Source: Membranipora membranacea
Lineage: Eukaryota > Bryozoa > Gymnolaemata > Cheilostomatida > Membraniporidae
Direction of reading: 5' to 3'
NCBI GenBank assembly: GCA_914767715.1
Contig: OU612068.1
Coordinates: 11,470,001 to 11,534,000, forward strand
DNA length: 64,000 nt
Under the pieces are notes generated by a model that had not been told where the DNA came from, ran no database searches, and was given only the letters and a program-made list of their open reading frames with translations. Position numbers and translations under genes: made by a program. Of this stretch, positions 12,008 to 24,310 are shown piece after piece; position 1 is the first letter of the stretch, and every line of letters begins with the position of its first letter.

Positions 12008-12416
12008 CCTAATGATTCTAGTATATTGGATGAGTCCTGAAATATAACTGCCACCAGTTGTAGGTGTTTGGTGCTGTTTATACCCTCATATAATATTAAA
12101 ACCCTCAATCCATGTTCTCCTGTGCTGTATATGTAAAGGCGACTCCAAAAGTGAAGTTCGTAAAAATGAAATGAGAAACGGATTAATATTTAATATATAG
12201 AAAGTAAGTAACCTATAAGATGGATCACGTGCTTTGACATGTGTGATTGTCTTGCATGATATAATCCTCTATCATTCAGATTTGACGTTAAATACAATGT
12301 CAAGCTAATATATATATGAAAACAGACAAGGAAATCAGCAGTCTCGGAATCTCATAGGTATGATGAAATCCGCATCTAATGCTCCAAGCTCTGATCAAAT
12401 GTCATATTGAGTACGG

Positions 12417-15400
12417 TTAGAGCAACACTAACATGGTGATACACACTATCACAGTTACAAAAACAGAGAGATGAAATGTATGTCCTCCGTTGTTCTCAAC
12501 AGTGTTTACATAGTCAATAATAAAATTTGTCAGATAGCCCCTTCCTCTTCTTAGTCTAGATCTTATCACAGTATTGCTTCCCGCTTGGGTTAATATAGGG
12601 TAGCCAGGTAATTTATCTGGTGTGCTGACCCCTAAATCCTAAAATAAACAACATCATTACTTCTGTGAACATCTTGTTTCATAAACCGCATTGTTTCAAA
12701 TATTAAACAACCGATTACATCTACTTTGAACTGTTACCATATAAACTGAAATGGTTGAGTCTAACACTCCCTCCCCCCCCCCCTCCCCCAAAGAGAAGGA
12801 AGATAACGCATAATATTTATCACCTCTACACCCTATAGAGCAGAATTACATGAAATAATTTCTTCATTTCCCATCACCTTCTTATATAGCTTGCATCGGT
12901 TTCAATGTATTTATATAATAAGCATATGACCAGTATCGAGACATCCATATCTTTGGGTAAGAATATTTAAAAATTATATTGTGTACTAGAGGGAGGTCCA
13001 AACAGCATGTTTAATTGCACTCCAGTTATCATACCAAAATACACAAATCATCTTGATAAACAGCATAAACAGAAAGACAAAGTCAACTGCCACAAGCGCA
13101 GAAGAACGACTAAGTACGACTTACTTGAGTTGGTATCCTAAGGATAAATTTACTGCCGAGGAGAAAAGTATTCACAGTGTCTCCATTTAATGGATGCAAT
13201 TGCTTGTGGGAAGTTTCTTCTCCACTCTGAATATCAAAGACCGCATCGACAGCATGCCCGAACTTCTAAAATAAGCAGATAGCGGAGTCGTTCAAACAAC
13301 AAGTAATTGATTATATATAATAAATATTTCATAGCTTACAACAATGCTCATTTCAAATTTCAACCGCTGTACCAAAGTTACAAGCGCCTGATTATTTAGT
13401 CACCAATCACACACAATTGAAGGAAAACATTGAAAAGCAGAATTGTTATGAGTTAATCGCCATTCACCTCCAAAGATCAGTTTTTGTCAAAATTCTGCCA
13501 ACTTATTGCAGATTCAAGTTACAAGGTCGAATTTAGCTGAGAAAGCAAAGTTTTAAGTAACCTTGGATGTCCAGTAGTTTGCATACACTGGTGTGGTGGC
13601 CAAGCGTAAAAAGCTTCATGATTCAGATCAAATTTAATTCTCCAAACTTCTGTTTTTCCTGATCAATTATAAAAATAGCGCCTGTTACCACACCACTATT
13701 CAACAAGGGTTCAAAAAGTGACATATCTATTATCTATAACTATCGACCAATCTGTATTTTAAGTGTTGTCTCTAAGCTTGTTGTAAATATTTTAGCTCAT
13801 CAATAATCCGAGAGCATCTAGAGCTCCATGACCTGTAGATGGAACACCAGTACGGTTTAAGATACAAAATACAAAATACAACTATGGCAATCAAAGAATT
13901 TTTAGAAATAATAGATAAAATATTAAGTAATAGTGATCCAGCCCAGGCAATATATTCAGATTTTGGGAAAGTATTCGATACCATGAATCATGAAATTTTA
14001 CTTTAAGAATTTCGCTTTTTTAAATTTATACTCATACTCATACTCATACGATCCTAAGTAACCGTAGGCAATTGTCAAAATTAACTCCTATAAATCAACT
14101 TCCAAGAATATAACCCTTGGAGTACCACAGGGTGCTGTGCAGGATCACCGTTATTTTTATTTTAAAAACATTTCATTTACCGACGACATTAATTTGCTCT
14201 GTGATAATCCTAAAATAACTCCATTCGAAAATGTGAAATTGAGCAGTGGTGCTTAGCCAATAAACTCATAATAAATTTTAGCATAACCATGCAAGTGATT
14301 TTCAAAAATCCACAAAAAATTAAGCATTTTGGGAATGATAAACTTGAAATCGTGGACCATACCATAGGTAATTACTCTAGATAAATACTGTACTTTGATC
14401 ATCATATAAACAATATTGTCAATAAAATCAGTTTTCTCTCAATGATGTTTCGGTATCTAACTAAATTCAAGGATTAGAGAACAATGCAACATATGTTTTA
14501 TGCCTTTATCTCATCTATAATGTGGAGTTATGGGGGCATTCGCCAGTATATTTAATTTCAAGCGTTTTGATTTGTAAAAAGAAAGCACAATTTGAATAAT
14601 TACATCCCAGCCTCCTAATTCCCATGTTTCTCACAAACTGAACATAATGCTTTATAAGTTCAGGTCGATTATTTTCTACAAAAATACTATCCTGCCTATT
14701 GAAAACAACTGCAATTTGATTGAAACATGTCACACCATGCCAACAAGATCTATGTTTTGTACCGCTACTAACTACTTTGGTGAGCATGCTTGGGTCCTCT
14801 GGGAACTCCCAGTGGAGCTTTAGGGAGGTGTTTGGCTGCTTGCCTTTGGGACCTTTTGTGTCGCAATTCTAGTTTTGAAATTTCTGACTGGCCCCTTGTT
14901 GCATTTTTAGTAACCATTTTTGCACTCATAAATTATGACGACTGATAAAAAAAAAAACATTGATTGTTTCACTGCTTCAGTCTTGCCAAGAACTGACAAT
15001 CGATGAACTGTTTCCAAATAGATAATGTAACTTTGGATGATGATGCAATTCTGTCTGTGATTGAGAACGAGAGAAAAGTTGAGTTCTGGCTTGTGGTTAT
15101 GCTTAGCTCTCTACAGAAAACTCTATTCAAATACTTGAACTCCGCCATTCTTCTCTTATGAAAGAAGAAAAAAGGGCGTACTACAGAAAACTCATGCATA
15201 TTTTACTTACTCCATTGCAGTCTCGTGCGGTGTCATTGCAGAACTCAAATGATGTTTTAGTTTGAATGAGCACACTCCCTGGATATACATGTGCAATTTC
15301 ATTTGTGAAATTTAGTTGAGCTGTTTGGTGAAAAAGATAGAGGTTGTGCTCAACATTACCCATATATATTTTATCGTCACTCCATAAAGCCTTTCTAATC

Positions 15401-18400
15401 TCTTTGTTGACTTCTATCCTGGAATTAATTAAATTGACAATCATGACTATAAAGAAACTACACTTCTAAACATTTAATTAGAAGCTAGCTCAGGTTCAGG
15501 GAAAAATAGCTAACAGTTACCAATCAGATTTGATTGTGATGTGGTTGAGAATGGATTGCCAATAACAGCAACCCAGGCTAATATTGTACTGTTTATATCC
15601 GTCAACATGAGTGGTTTTGGATAAGATATATCATCTGAGACAAGTTTGTATGTGAGTAGTGGTCGTACATGAGCCAACTTTTGGTGGGAAATGATTCAAA
15701 AATGAAGGTATTGTATCACACTGGTTTTGAATTATATGAGTTTACAAAAAAAGTATAAAAGTATACAAATTACTTACCTCTCAACCTTAGCATATTTTTT
15801 TGTGGGGTTAAACCAAATTTTTTCTTCCGAGCCAAGATTATAGGTATCTTTAAAATTCAGCCCTGTGAAGTCAAGGATGCGGTTTCTCTCTTCATTCAAA
15901 GCCCAGTACTCTGTCAAAGTAAAATCATTCTGCGTGTAGACATTATGACATCACAACCGATCCAGGCTTGTCTAAGTGTTTACATCGATGTAATGCTGGA
16001 TTTTTATGGCAAAATACCCACCAACAACTATAAATGATTTTATTTAGCAGTTTAGCAAACCACGCTAAATTTGCTAGACGACAGATTTGAGGACGCAAGC
16101 GTGAGATTGTCACTCATTACTTGTTGATAATACTTGAGAGCTTGAGTAATCTGATTTATAACATTATCGATATCTTTATTATTTGCCTCTTTCTCTACTG
16201 TACACCACCAAATTCACCGTGAAATCTGAAAGGATCATGTGAAAAAATAGTCACTAAAATGTAGGAGACAATTATGTCACATGATCTCAGTGTTAACTGT
16301 TTACCTGCTTGTCAAGGTTAAAAAATGTGAAATGTAATCTTTTAAATTACCAAAAAAGAAGTTATCATAACGCAACCATTTAAATCCTCAAATGTAAAGC
16401 AAATCACAATCAGAAAATTAATTAAGTATATATTTGTGACTGCTGACGTATATCTCATAGTCGTAATCAAGACGCAGTTGAGATAATTAGACAAAAATAA
16501 TTGATAAACTGTAAATACCTTTTGCCTTTTTTCCTCAATCTGTTTATAAAAATCTCAGTTTGAGTGTCTTTACGATACTACATTAACTTTAGAATACCGA
16601 TGAGCTCTAACCGGCTACTAAAAGAACACTGAAACAGGGTAGATTTTGCCAGGTTTACCAGGACCAAGAAACACAAAGGCCAGGGCGGGCCCAAATCCCT
16701 CCAGACCAATCACGGACAGCCAACGCCCCAAAAAGTCATCAGGAGGTGGCCAAAAGTTGTTATCATCACACCTCTCAGCACAAAGAACCCCTGTTTGATC
16801 AGCAAATTGCTCTATTCAAACCTGTAACCCAGTCAAAATTAATCCCATTGATGAGTCTCTTTCTCTACAAGCAGATTACTATTATTGTTGCTTTACTTTG
16901 ATGTGCTGTGTTGTGTTGCACAATGAATGTAGTGGTGGGATGTTTTTGTATACAAATTCTAATTCTTTGTCACAAAACTTCAAGAAACATTCTGTAGATG
17001 CAGGATGAGCGTTTTTCAGCATTTAAAATTATTTTTGTTTGTCACAAATTAGAATGATGCGAAATATGCAAAATAAGACATAATCATTTTCATTGTTAGT
17101 CTTTATCTTCCATAAATTTTCTTTTATTTGTTATTGTCTTGGCACACTCGGAAGAACATCATTTTTTGTGATGAAGATTGCTTGTCAATAAATGTTTTTA
17201 AAAAAATCGGACTATTATCTATAACAATTTTACAAGTTTGACAAATAAGCAATAGCCTGGGAATTTCTAATTAATTTTTGGAAAAATATAATGTACAGAT
17301 CGTGTGCTCCATCATGCCACCTTGATCATGTTCGACAATGCCTTTACATAATTCATGAATCTCTACATAAAAGTTTACAACATCACCATTTTTAAACTAC
17401 CCCAAGCACAGAGGCTGTTTACAATATACGTATATATATATAATATATATATCATATATATATATATCAATATTATTTGCTGATCAAGTAATAAATCACA
17501 TAAAAGACCATTCATAAAACAATACCGCTATACGATATACAATTCACAATTTTTTGTTTAGATAAATATTTCATGAAACGTGCTTTGTTTTTTGCAATGC
17601 AACAATTTCTCAATCTTTCTCTGACCACAGGGATTGTCAATGTTTTACTCATATTCTAAAAATCTTCTTTTTTTTTACCTCTGCAATGAATTCACAATAC
17701 TGAAACAAAACACATTTTTTACAACGCAATAATATTACAAACTTTATGTACGCTCAGCGAATGTCGATTGCACCATTACAGTCAATTTTTTTGCAAGAAG
17801 TTAACAATCTTGGTACACAACCCACAACTTTTTAACAACGTAACTATATTTAAAACCTTGACACAATCGCGGTTCTGTCAACAACACCATACATACGATC
17901 TACAATTGATTTAGTTGTTTAAAATGTTAAAAGCCTGGTATAGGTTACAACACCAATCCACCTCACTGCTAATGAAGTAGAACAATATTAAGCGTAACTT
18001 TGAATCCTGTTGCCTGCCAGACAGACCATGAACAATTAAACATCCCAATGATCCAGAGCTACGACACCAGATTCTACTTACCAATTGTATTGTTGACCTC
18101 CACTTTAGTCATTTCTTGTAATCTGTTCACAGAGAGTGTTATAACATCCTTAGGGTCTTCCAAATCTCCTCCTATCTTGATTACACCTCCTCTTTCAATC
18201 AGTCTGACATTGACTGTTCTGTTTGTTGGTTCAATCTTAAATTCATCTTTACTATTCATTGGTCTCACATAAACTGTGACGTTGGACATTTCAGATGTCA
18301 CAGGGTTCAACTGGATAATATGATAATAATAATGACAGTGGTTAAACCCAGTTCTACATAAAACTTCTTCCAATAACCGACCTCTAGAAGGTACAGCTAT

Positions 18401-19178
18401 GTTAGCAACGATCGACATCAACACAGAGTTGTCATAACATAAATGAACAGAATGTGGCACCTCTAAATTTCAATTCTGAATCTCGATTCCGATTTTGATA
18501 TACCCAGCGAAAAAGAATTGATCAAGAATCATCGCACTCTTTTATAATCAATCATATCCTCAGCGCAGATGATCATCATGGTATAAATAAGAACATCCTA
18601 CCTTGACAAGCTTTGTTGGGGAGGGCAAAAAAGAGGCTTCGAGCAGACTAGTTTCTGGAACAACTGGAAAGTATAAGAAGCTGTAATTGTGTTTCGAACT
18701 TACATCCAAGTAGTCGTTAGTCGGTGGATCTGTAACCATGTATGAGATAAAAGGAGTGGTTGAACGGTAAATGGTGGTCCTTCTGGTGGTAGTTCTCCGT
18801 CTAGTGGTCAGTCGTTCTGTTGTAGTGGTCAGTCCTGCTGTTGTGGTGGTCATATTTGTATAAGTGCAATTAGTTGTGACTGAATCAAATAAAATATAGT
18901 GGTTATATAATAATGTGCTGTACAAGGTATGAAAGGTATAAAAAGCTGGTCAACCCCGAAGACAAAAGGCAGGGTTAGTTGCCTTCCTTCCTGTTCTTGA
19001 TCATAAACCAATCAGAATTTTTTGTTCAGGTCTCGTGCGTTTGGTTATATTACTGACTTTTCATAGTTAGGTTACTTTACTTACCATTACTTCCGTTAAT
19101 GTTAAAGTTTTGACCTGTCACACTAGATGCAGTATTTAGCACCAGATATAATCCACAAAGATATAATACTGTCTGCAT
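12417..19178 (-). CDS. Copy B: unknown secreted, probably GPI-anchored protein (400 aa)
   Basis: Seven exons in transcription order: 19178-19085, 18879-18704, 18310-18082, 15910-15778, 15418-15211, 13265-13125, 12638-12417 (stop 12419-12417). Intron phases (1,0,1,2,0,0) equal those of copy A, and exons 1, 3, 5 and 6 have identical lengths. The layout is signal peptide (GLYLVLNTASSVTGQ), a longer Thr/Arg-rich stalk with NCT and NMT sequons, an ectodomain with CX6C at ~271/278, then NGG plus a hydrophobic GPI-type tail. Exon 2 is 42 bp longer and exon 4 is 15 bp longer than in A, and exon 7 lacks ~15 residues. Exon 6 differs from A at only about ten positions, while the second half of exon 4 is unalignable. 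A TATA-like CTATAAAG at 19247-19240 lies upstream of the ATG. The family is not recognised. Confidence 0.88.
13125..15211 (-). other. Intron 5 of copy B, expanded by a retrotransposon remnant
   Basis: The equivalent intron in copy A is ~530 bp; here it is ~1.86 kb. The excess is largely the decayed reverse-transcriptase fragment on the plus strand, plus a small insertion near 15110-15190 that splits a block also present at the start of the copy A intron (GAGTTTTCTGTAG is duplicated on either side of it). Confidence 0.6.
13690..14560 (+). mobile_element. Dead non-LTR retrotransposon (LINE) reverse-transcriptase fragment
   Basis: Translated in pieces on the plus strand, the block shows reverse-transcriptase landmarks in the right order: NYRPISILSVVSKLV (~13738-13785), a segment ending YSDFGKVFDTMNHEILL (RT motif with catalytic Asp, ~13950-14005), GVPQGA (~14118-14136) and FTDDINLL (the F-x-DD catalytic box, ~14176-14200). 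Frames are broken by several indels and stops, so it is inactive. It is inserted antisense to copy B. The clade (Jockey/CR1-like) is a guess from motif wording only. Confidence 0.75.
17430..17470. repeat. AT dinucleotide microsatellite
   Basis: Alternating TA/AT runs with small interruptions lie in intron 3 of copy B. No other role is suggested. Confidence 0.8.
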
Positions 19179-19237
19179 CTTGCTGTATCTCTTTAACATC
19201 AGTTGAAGGTGTTATAATGCTGCTTGTCTATACTTCT

Positions 19238-19247
19238 AGCTTTATAG
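19238..19247 (-). promoter_or_regulatory. TATA-like box of copy B
   Basis: CTATAAAG on the minus strand is ~62-69 nt before the copy B start codon. A similar GTATAAAC precedes the orphan exon 1 at about the same distance, suggesting that the promoter was duplicated with the gene. The transcription start is not observable. Confidence 0.4.
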
Positions 19248-20539
19248 TTGTTACCCCAAACATAAAATAATACATGTAACTATAGAGTGCTGATTATGAT
19301 TGAGAAATGTTTCTGCTTGTTATTTTCAAACACAGAGGTAAACAAATAACTATTATTCTATGTTAGTGCTTCCAACTCTTTGGTCACACCCAACTGATCA
19401 TGAATCAATGGATCTGATCCATAAAAACCACCCGTAGGGAAGCTACCTGTGGAGGGACTCGATCAGTGTACTATGTATTTGTAATCGGATCAAGTAAATG
19501 ATCATGCAGCTTTTACGTTGTGTTTCAATCGATGTTTCAATAACAACTTACAAAAAAACTTAGACAAGCTTATTATAAAAATTTTGCTAAAAGTCTGCTG
19601 TAGGATTACTGAACTGGTTGACCAATCAAAAAGAAGTAATACTGCAGCCATACGTAAAAAAAGCCTTATGCTTGTGGAGGGTCAGAATGCTTTCTAATCC
19701 ATTATATAGCCGTATCACTGATATATATTCAAGGATTAGAGGAACATATTCAAACCTGAACACGCTATATTGGCAATTTATGTATGGTTTCTGGTATTAG
19801 TTGTGTCTATGATTGGTCAACAATTTCAGTGATGGTACAGCCCACCCATTGAAAAACTTTGTCAAGCAGCTTGTCTAAGTTGTTGTAGGTTGTGCTTGGA
19901 CGCCCCTAATCCTATGGTTATTACATATAATGCCTAGAAGAACATCACAGGTTGGGATATGGTGTGTAGTGTACTGTACACTTAAAACCAACTTGAAATT
20001 TTTCAATAACAGCATTTTAAAATTACCATTACCATTGCATATGAAGTTTGCATAATATATTCGCTAACAGACCACTCACTGAAATCTTGAAATCAAAGGC
20101 TATGAATATAATTGGCAGTTATCTTCTCATTGTGCAAGATATGATAAGTTCTAACATAAATGAGTTGACTTCAAAATCATATTAATAGTCTTACCATTTC
20201 TACATAAGCCTACAGAAAAAAGCATGCACAAGATCTATTGGAAAAGTGCTGGATTCATTTACTATCTATTGTTTTTGATATCACACCATACCACGAACAA
20301 AATCCGCCTTGCATCCCGCACTGCTGCAGGGACCAGGTTTTAAAAAATTAGTTAGTTTTACCTGTATGTTCTTTCTTGGACCGGAACCTAAATTGTGTTT
20401 CTTGTGTGTTTGGGTAGTATCATGCATCGTCAGTATCATACAACAGGTAAAAAAAACTCACGCCCATTTATAGTCTCGATAGCCTGTGATACAGTGTGAG
20501 AAACATTGATGTTGCTTGGTTTTTTTTTCGATATCAGTA

Positions 20540-20670
20540 CAGGTCTACAGACTGGATCCTGATTGGGCACAGGAGAATTTGAGGTCGGATGCTCTTCCTG
20601 ACACCACCATGACGCGCCGGGAATCAATCACCAATCATGGGGCCTCTCGATTGAAAGACCCATGCCTACA
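20540..20670. repeat. Possible SINE/LINE 3'-tail repeat
   Basis: The block contains GGTCGGATGCTCTTCCTGAC and then a GGGAATCAATC...CCTCTCGATT stretch. These resemble a CGGATGCCCTTCCTG-type element tail I recall from many animal genomes. This is from memory and I see no second copy in the window, so the call is weak. Confidence 0.3.
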
Positions 20671-23039
20671 GGTAAACACGGTGTATTTTAGGGAGGAGCC
20701 ATTGTATTCTTCCTTTGGATCAGTATTTCATAATTTTTTCATAATTACTTGATCGAGAGTAGCAAGTTTCCCCTCCCTCGAGCATTGTTGCCATGGACAA
20801 TTTTAAATCATCCTCTCCACGGTGTGAAATAATAAATTTTGAAAAAAATTTGTTTGATCAGCAAATGTATTGCTAAATATAAATGATGTCAACACTCGAG
20901 TAGGTATTAGGAAGATGATCACAACATGTCGCAGCAACCCATGATATTTTGTCAATTAGTTTAACAAGAACACATCATATATGCAGCTAAAAACGGAACC
21001 AATACAGCTTCCCATTGCTTGAGGACTCAGAAAACAATTTTGATATGCATCATGCTGCTTTGACTGCTATTTTTCAGAGCTTTTTGTAAACTAAGCATTT
21101 AGCTGTCATGTTTTAAAAGTGACTAATACTTGGGAATTAGTGGGTTATTTTATTTTTATCTGACATTTCATTTATAAATCATAGCTAAACAAAAACCGCA
21201 AAGGCAGTTTTATAAAGAGCCATTTGCGTCAATTGTGATTTTTGATTGCCCTATCATTGGTCTTGGTTATTTCAGTCCCACGCCGTTTATCTATGTTTTG
21301 TTTCTATGATGACTTTCCCAAAAGTCAAAGCCACAGTTTTGCACTCAGTAGCAGACTGAGCATCTCATTAAAAAAGCATCGGGTGGTGAATAACCCACCC
21401 TCAATACTATCACTTTGTTGTGGTTTGTTCACTTGCATTTAGGGTTATTTGTATACTATATACTGCTTGTACTTTTACAATGTGATGATGGTTTTATATA
21501 GATTAGAACCTTGGTTTGAGAGCTATATAACAAGGTCAATTTAGGACTGTATTTGGTTCCACCTACGGCCATGTAATAAAGTACACGCTCTACTGTCACT
21601 GCTGGAAGGCAAACATAAATATACGTCCTTCAGGCCAACAAACACTGACAGCTGGGGTTCCGCTGAATATCAAGGTACAATCATCCTAGTCATCTTTGGC
21701 TCATCCATTCAAATCCTGTTCTTCTACTAAGAGACAATACTAACACCGATAAACCCTATCCTACCAAAACGGTCTTCTTTATTGTTCTAGCATATCATGA
21801 AACATATCACTAGCACACCAATTAACATGCTTTCCACAGGCAAAGCACTATTTCCATCAAGAACTATGCAACATAGAGTTCTGTGATGGTATGGGTGGTC
21901 GCCAATACATCAAGTTGTGGTAATAAATGTGGTAAAGCTTAGCTTGCTACCAAATACATAGGATATCAATATGGCAATAACGCAAAGCAACCATATTATC
22001 AGAGGCCATAGCATAGGTTATTAGCATAAACATAAAAATATTTATGTTTTTTATTGTTTTTAGTCACATATCCCCTTATTTAGGAATTATCCCCTCTTAC
22101 TCACTGTTGAACAGAAAGTCCAAAATCTATCAAACACAATCTTTCCAGTCTTAATTGAGAGATGTTTTCTAGCTTTTTAAAGTCACAGTTGTTCATATCT
22201 ATGCTTGTCAAGCTGAATGCCAACGGCAAGAATACTAGTCTGTAATATGAACTATTTAAGAACTGGCTTGCAGAAATAGCCACATTCATGGATCGCCCTG
22301 GGCCAAATATATAACTGGGCTAAATTTTTCTAAAAAAAAGGAGCCGTTATACTGATGGTAAAAAATGGATATTAGAATGGTATTCAGTAAACTATCACCA
22401 AAATGTGAACCCTATGATCTATAGTCTTAGGTCTAGGGGTCATTCTTCACAGAAGTTGCTGACGAGCCCAGTACATAATAGCAGAGTAAACCTTATAAGA
22501 TATAAATTATAGTGGTGAAGAAGATTCGCAAGCACAAATCCAGATCAACTACAAATTATCTCTTGTATACATTCTTTACCATGTGTAACCTGTATAACAT
22601 TACATGATTCTATTAGTCTCTTTATCTATTATATCAGGGCACCCCTACCCAGCAAAATCTAATTACCCTTAGTTAGCGAAACTCAATAATACATGTCATG
22701 CATAGTTACAATGTAAACCATACTTTATTTATTCACTTTCACTTAAATCATGGACATGGTACCGAGAGTAGTGTCGATCTTGAGGGATAGTGAAATTACA
22801 ATATAGATAGCAGCAATTATTATATCAAAGATACTACGTCATCATATAGACAGGCATCATATATTATGATTTATTTAGCACTCTCCAAGGCCTTGTTTGT
22901 TTGAGTTATTGATCGGATTCTCAACTGCTAAGGTTTGTGTATTATTAATTACTTTGTCAGATATGTGTTCAATAATAGGGCAGGCAGCATAGAGCTTTAG
23001 CTGCCTTTAATGTGTGTGTCCATTACATTATCATAATTT

Positions 23040-24310
23040 CTATTCGGCAGTAGTGTCGGCAACAGTAGCTAATAACATCAGTGAAGTATTGAGTACTGAG
23101 CTCTTCGTCCGATAAGTACAGCCTACTGCTGTCTTTTTTTGTTCAGTCAACAGCAGCCAAAATCTAGACATTATTTGAGCAGAACATTCCGCAGCCATCT
23201 GGCACCGAGTTTCTTGACTGCAGTGAAATGGAATATCAATAGAGCACATTGGTAATAAAATGCTACTCTGTTAGAAGTGTTATCGGGCTAAGAGGTAATA
23301 AATCTACTGCCGTCTCCGTGTGGCTGTATGGTTGTGCTGACTATAGTATCCCTCACCATAGCTGCTGAACCTTCTGCCTCTACCTGCAAGTATTTGCAGT
23401 CTTACTTGGATAACAGAAATATTCTCGTATCAATTGGTAAGTGGTTACCTTCATTGTTTTTTCTCATTCTTTTCCCAAGAAGCAAACAGGCCGCCCCTTG
23501 TGACAATATGCCACTGTTTGCGTCCTGTCATCAGCAGCTGTTCCAGGCTGAAAACTCGCTGGAGCACTCGCTCACATTTATTGAAGTCTTTTTGAGAAAT
23601 AAGTATTCTTCAATCTTCCAAAGAACATCAAAAGATTTGCCACAGCGTCCAAACGGTTCAGGGGATAGGGTGGGTATCGAGGGGTGACCATCATAGCCCT
23701 TTAGAAACTTTCCCTTACCCATTGTATTGAGCTTTTCTGGAGTAATAAGCGAAACACTCTCGTACAAACCGACTTTTCCTTATGGTACCCAATGTAAAGT
23801 TTTGGTCCATATAAATTTCCAAGCAAGATAGGGACCAAATAAAGCTTTGGTAGTTGTCATAACCAAGGATTACGGTCATTGAGCTCTGTTTTACCTCTGC
23901 TTGTGGAAGTAACTTTGATTTACCTACTATGTGCTCTAGCATTAGCAGGGATTTGTTCTGTTTACTTGTTAAACTCTCGGCGCTTTGACTCGATTCTTGA
24001 TAAACATTCTCTTTCAACACACATACTGCAGTCCTAACGGTTATATTACTGTCCGTTAGTACATTATACTGAGTGAAATATAGGCTAGCAGGTCTAAGAA
24101 TTTATTGCTGATTCATTCATCCGGAAGAGCCAACCAGGTCAGGTCTGTCACCCAGAATGACACAAACACGCTCTTATGCTGCCACAACAGCATCGGCAGC
24201 ATTGCTAGGAACTATAGCATACTCATCAATACTTTTGACAAAACATCATTATCAACATGCCCTCGTAAAGCTTGGTGTGATTGCTCAGTACCATCACACC
24301 TTCGATAAGA
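23040..24310 (-). pseudogene. Possible decayed coding block, unidentified
   Basis: On the minus strand, several open segments of 60-100 codons follow each other in shifting frames over 1.2 kb, as an old processed copy or transposon gene might look. A 119-codon frame on the plus strand overlaps part of it (23328-23687). I recognise no motif in either direction, so this may be chance. Confidence 0.2.

Larger units (their letters stand above)
9442..12416. other. Spacer between the convergent copies A and B
   Basis: This 3-kb spacer holds the 3' flanks of both paralogues, which still resemble each other just past the stop codons (CCGAACTC versus CCGTACTC, then a shared TTTGATCAG). It also holds a degenerate repeat tract (~9890-10320), a large foldback (10376-10935), a compact hairpin (11579-11670) and an orphan exon 1 (12007-11913). 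Open frames on both strands at 9885-10577 come from the repeat sequence and are not genes. Confidence 0.6.

Noticed and set aside
20516-20752. 78-codon plus-strand frame
   Set aside because: It lies over the SINE/LINE-tail-like repeat at 20540-20670; the frame is a by-product of the repeat.
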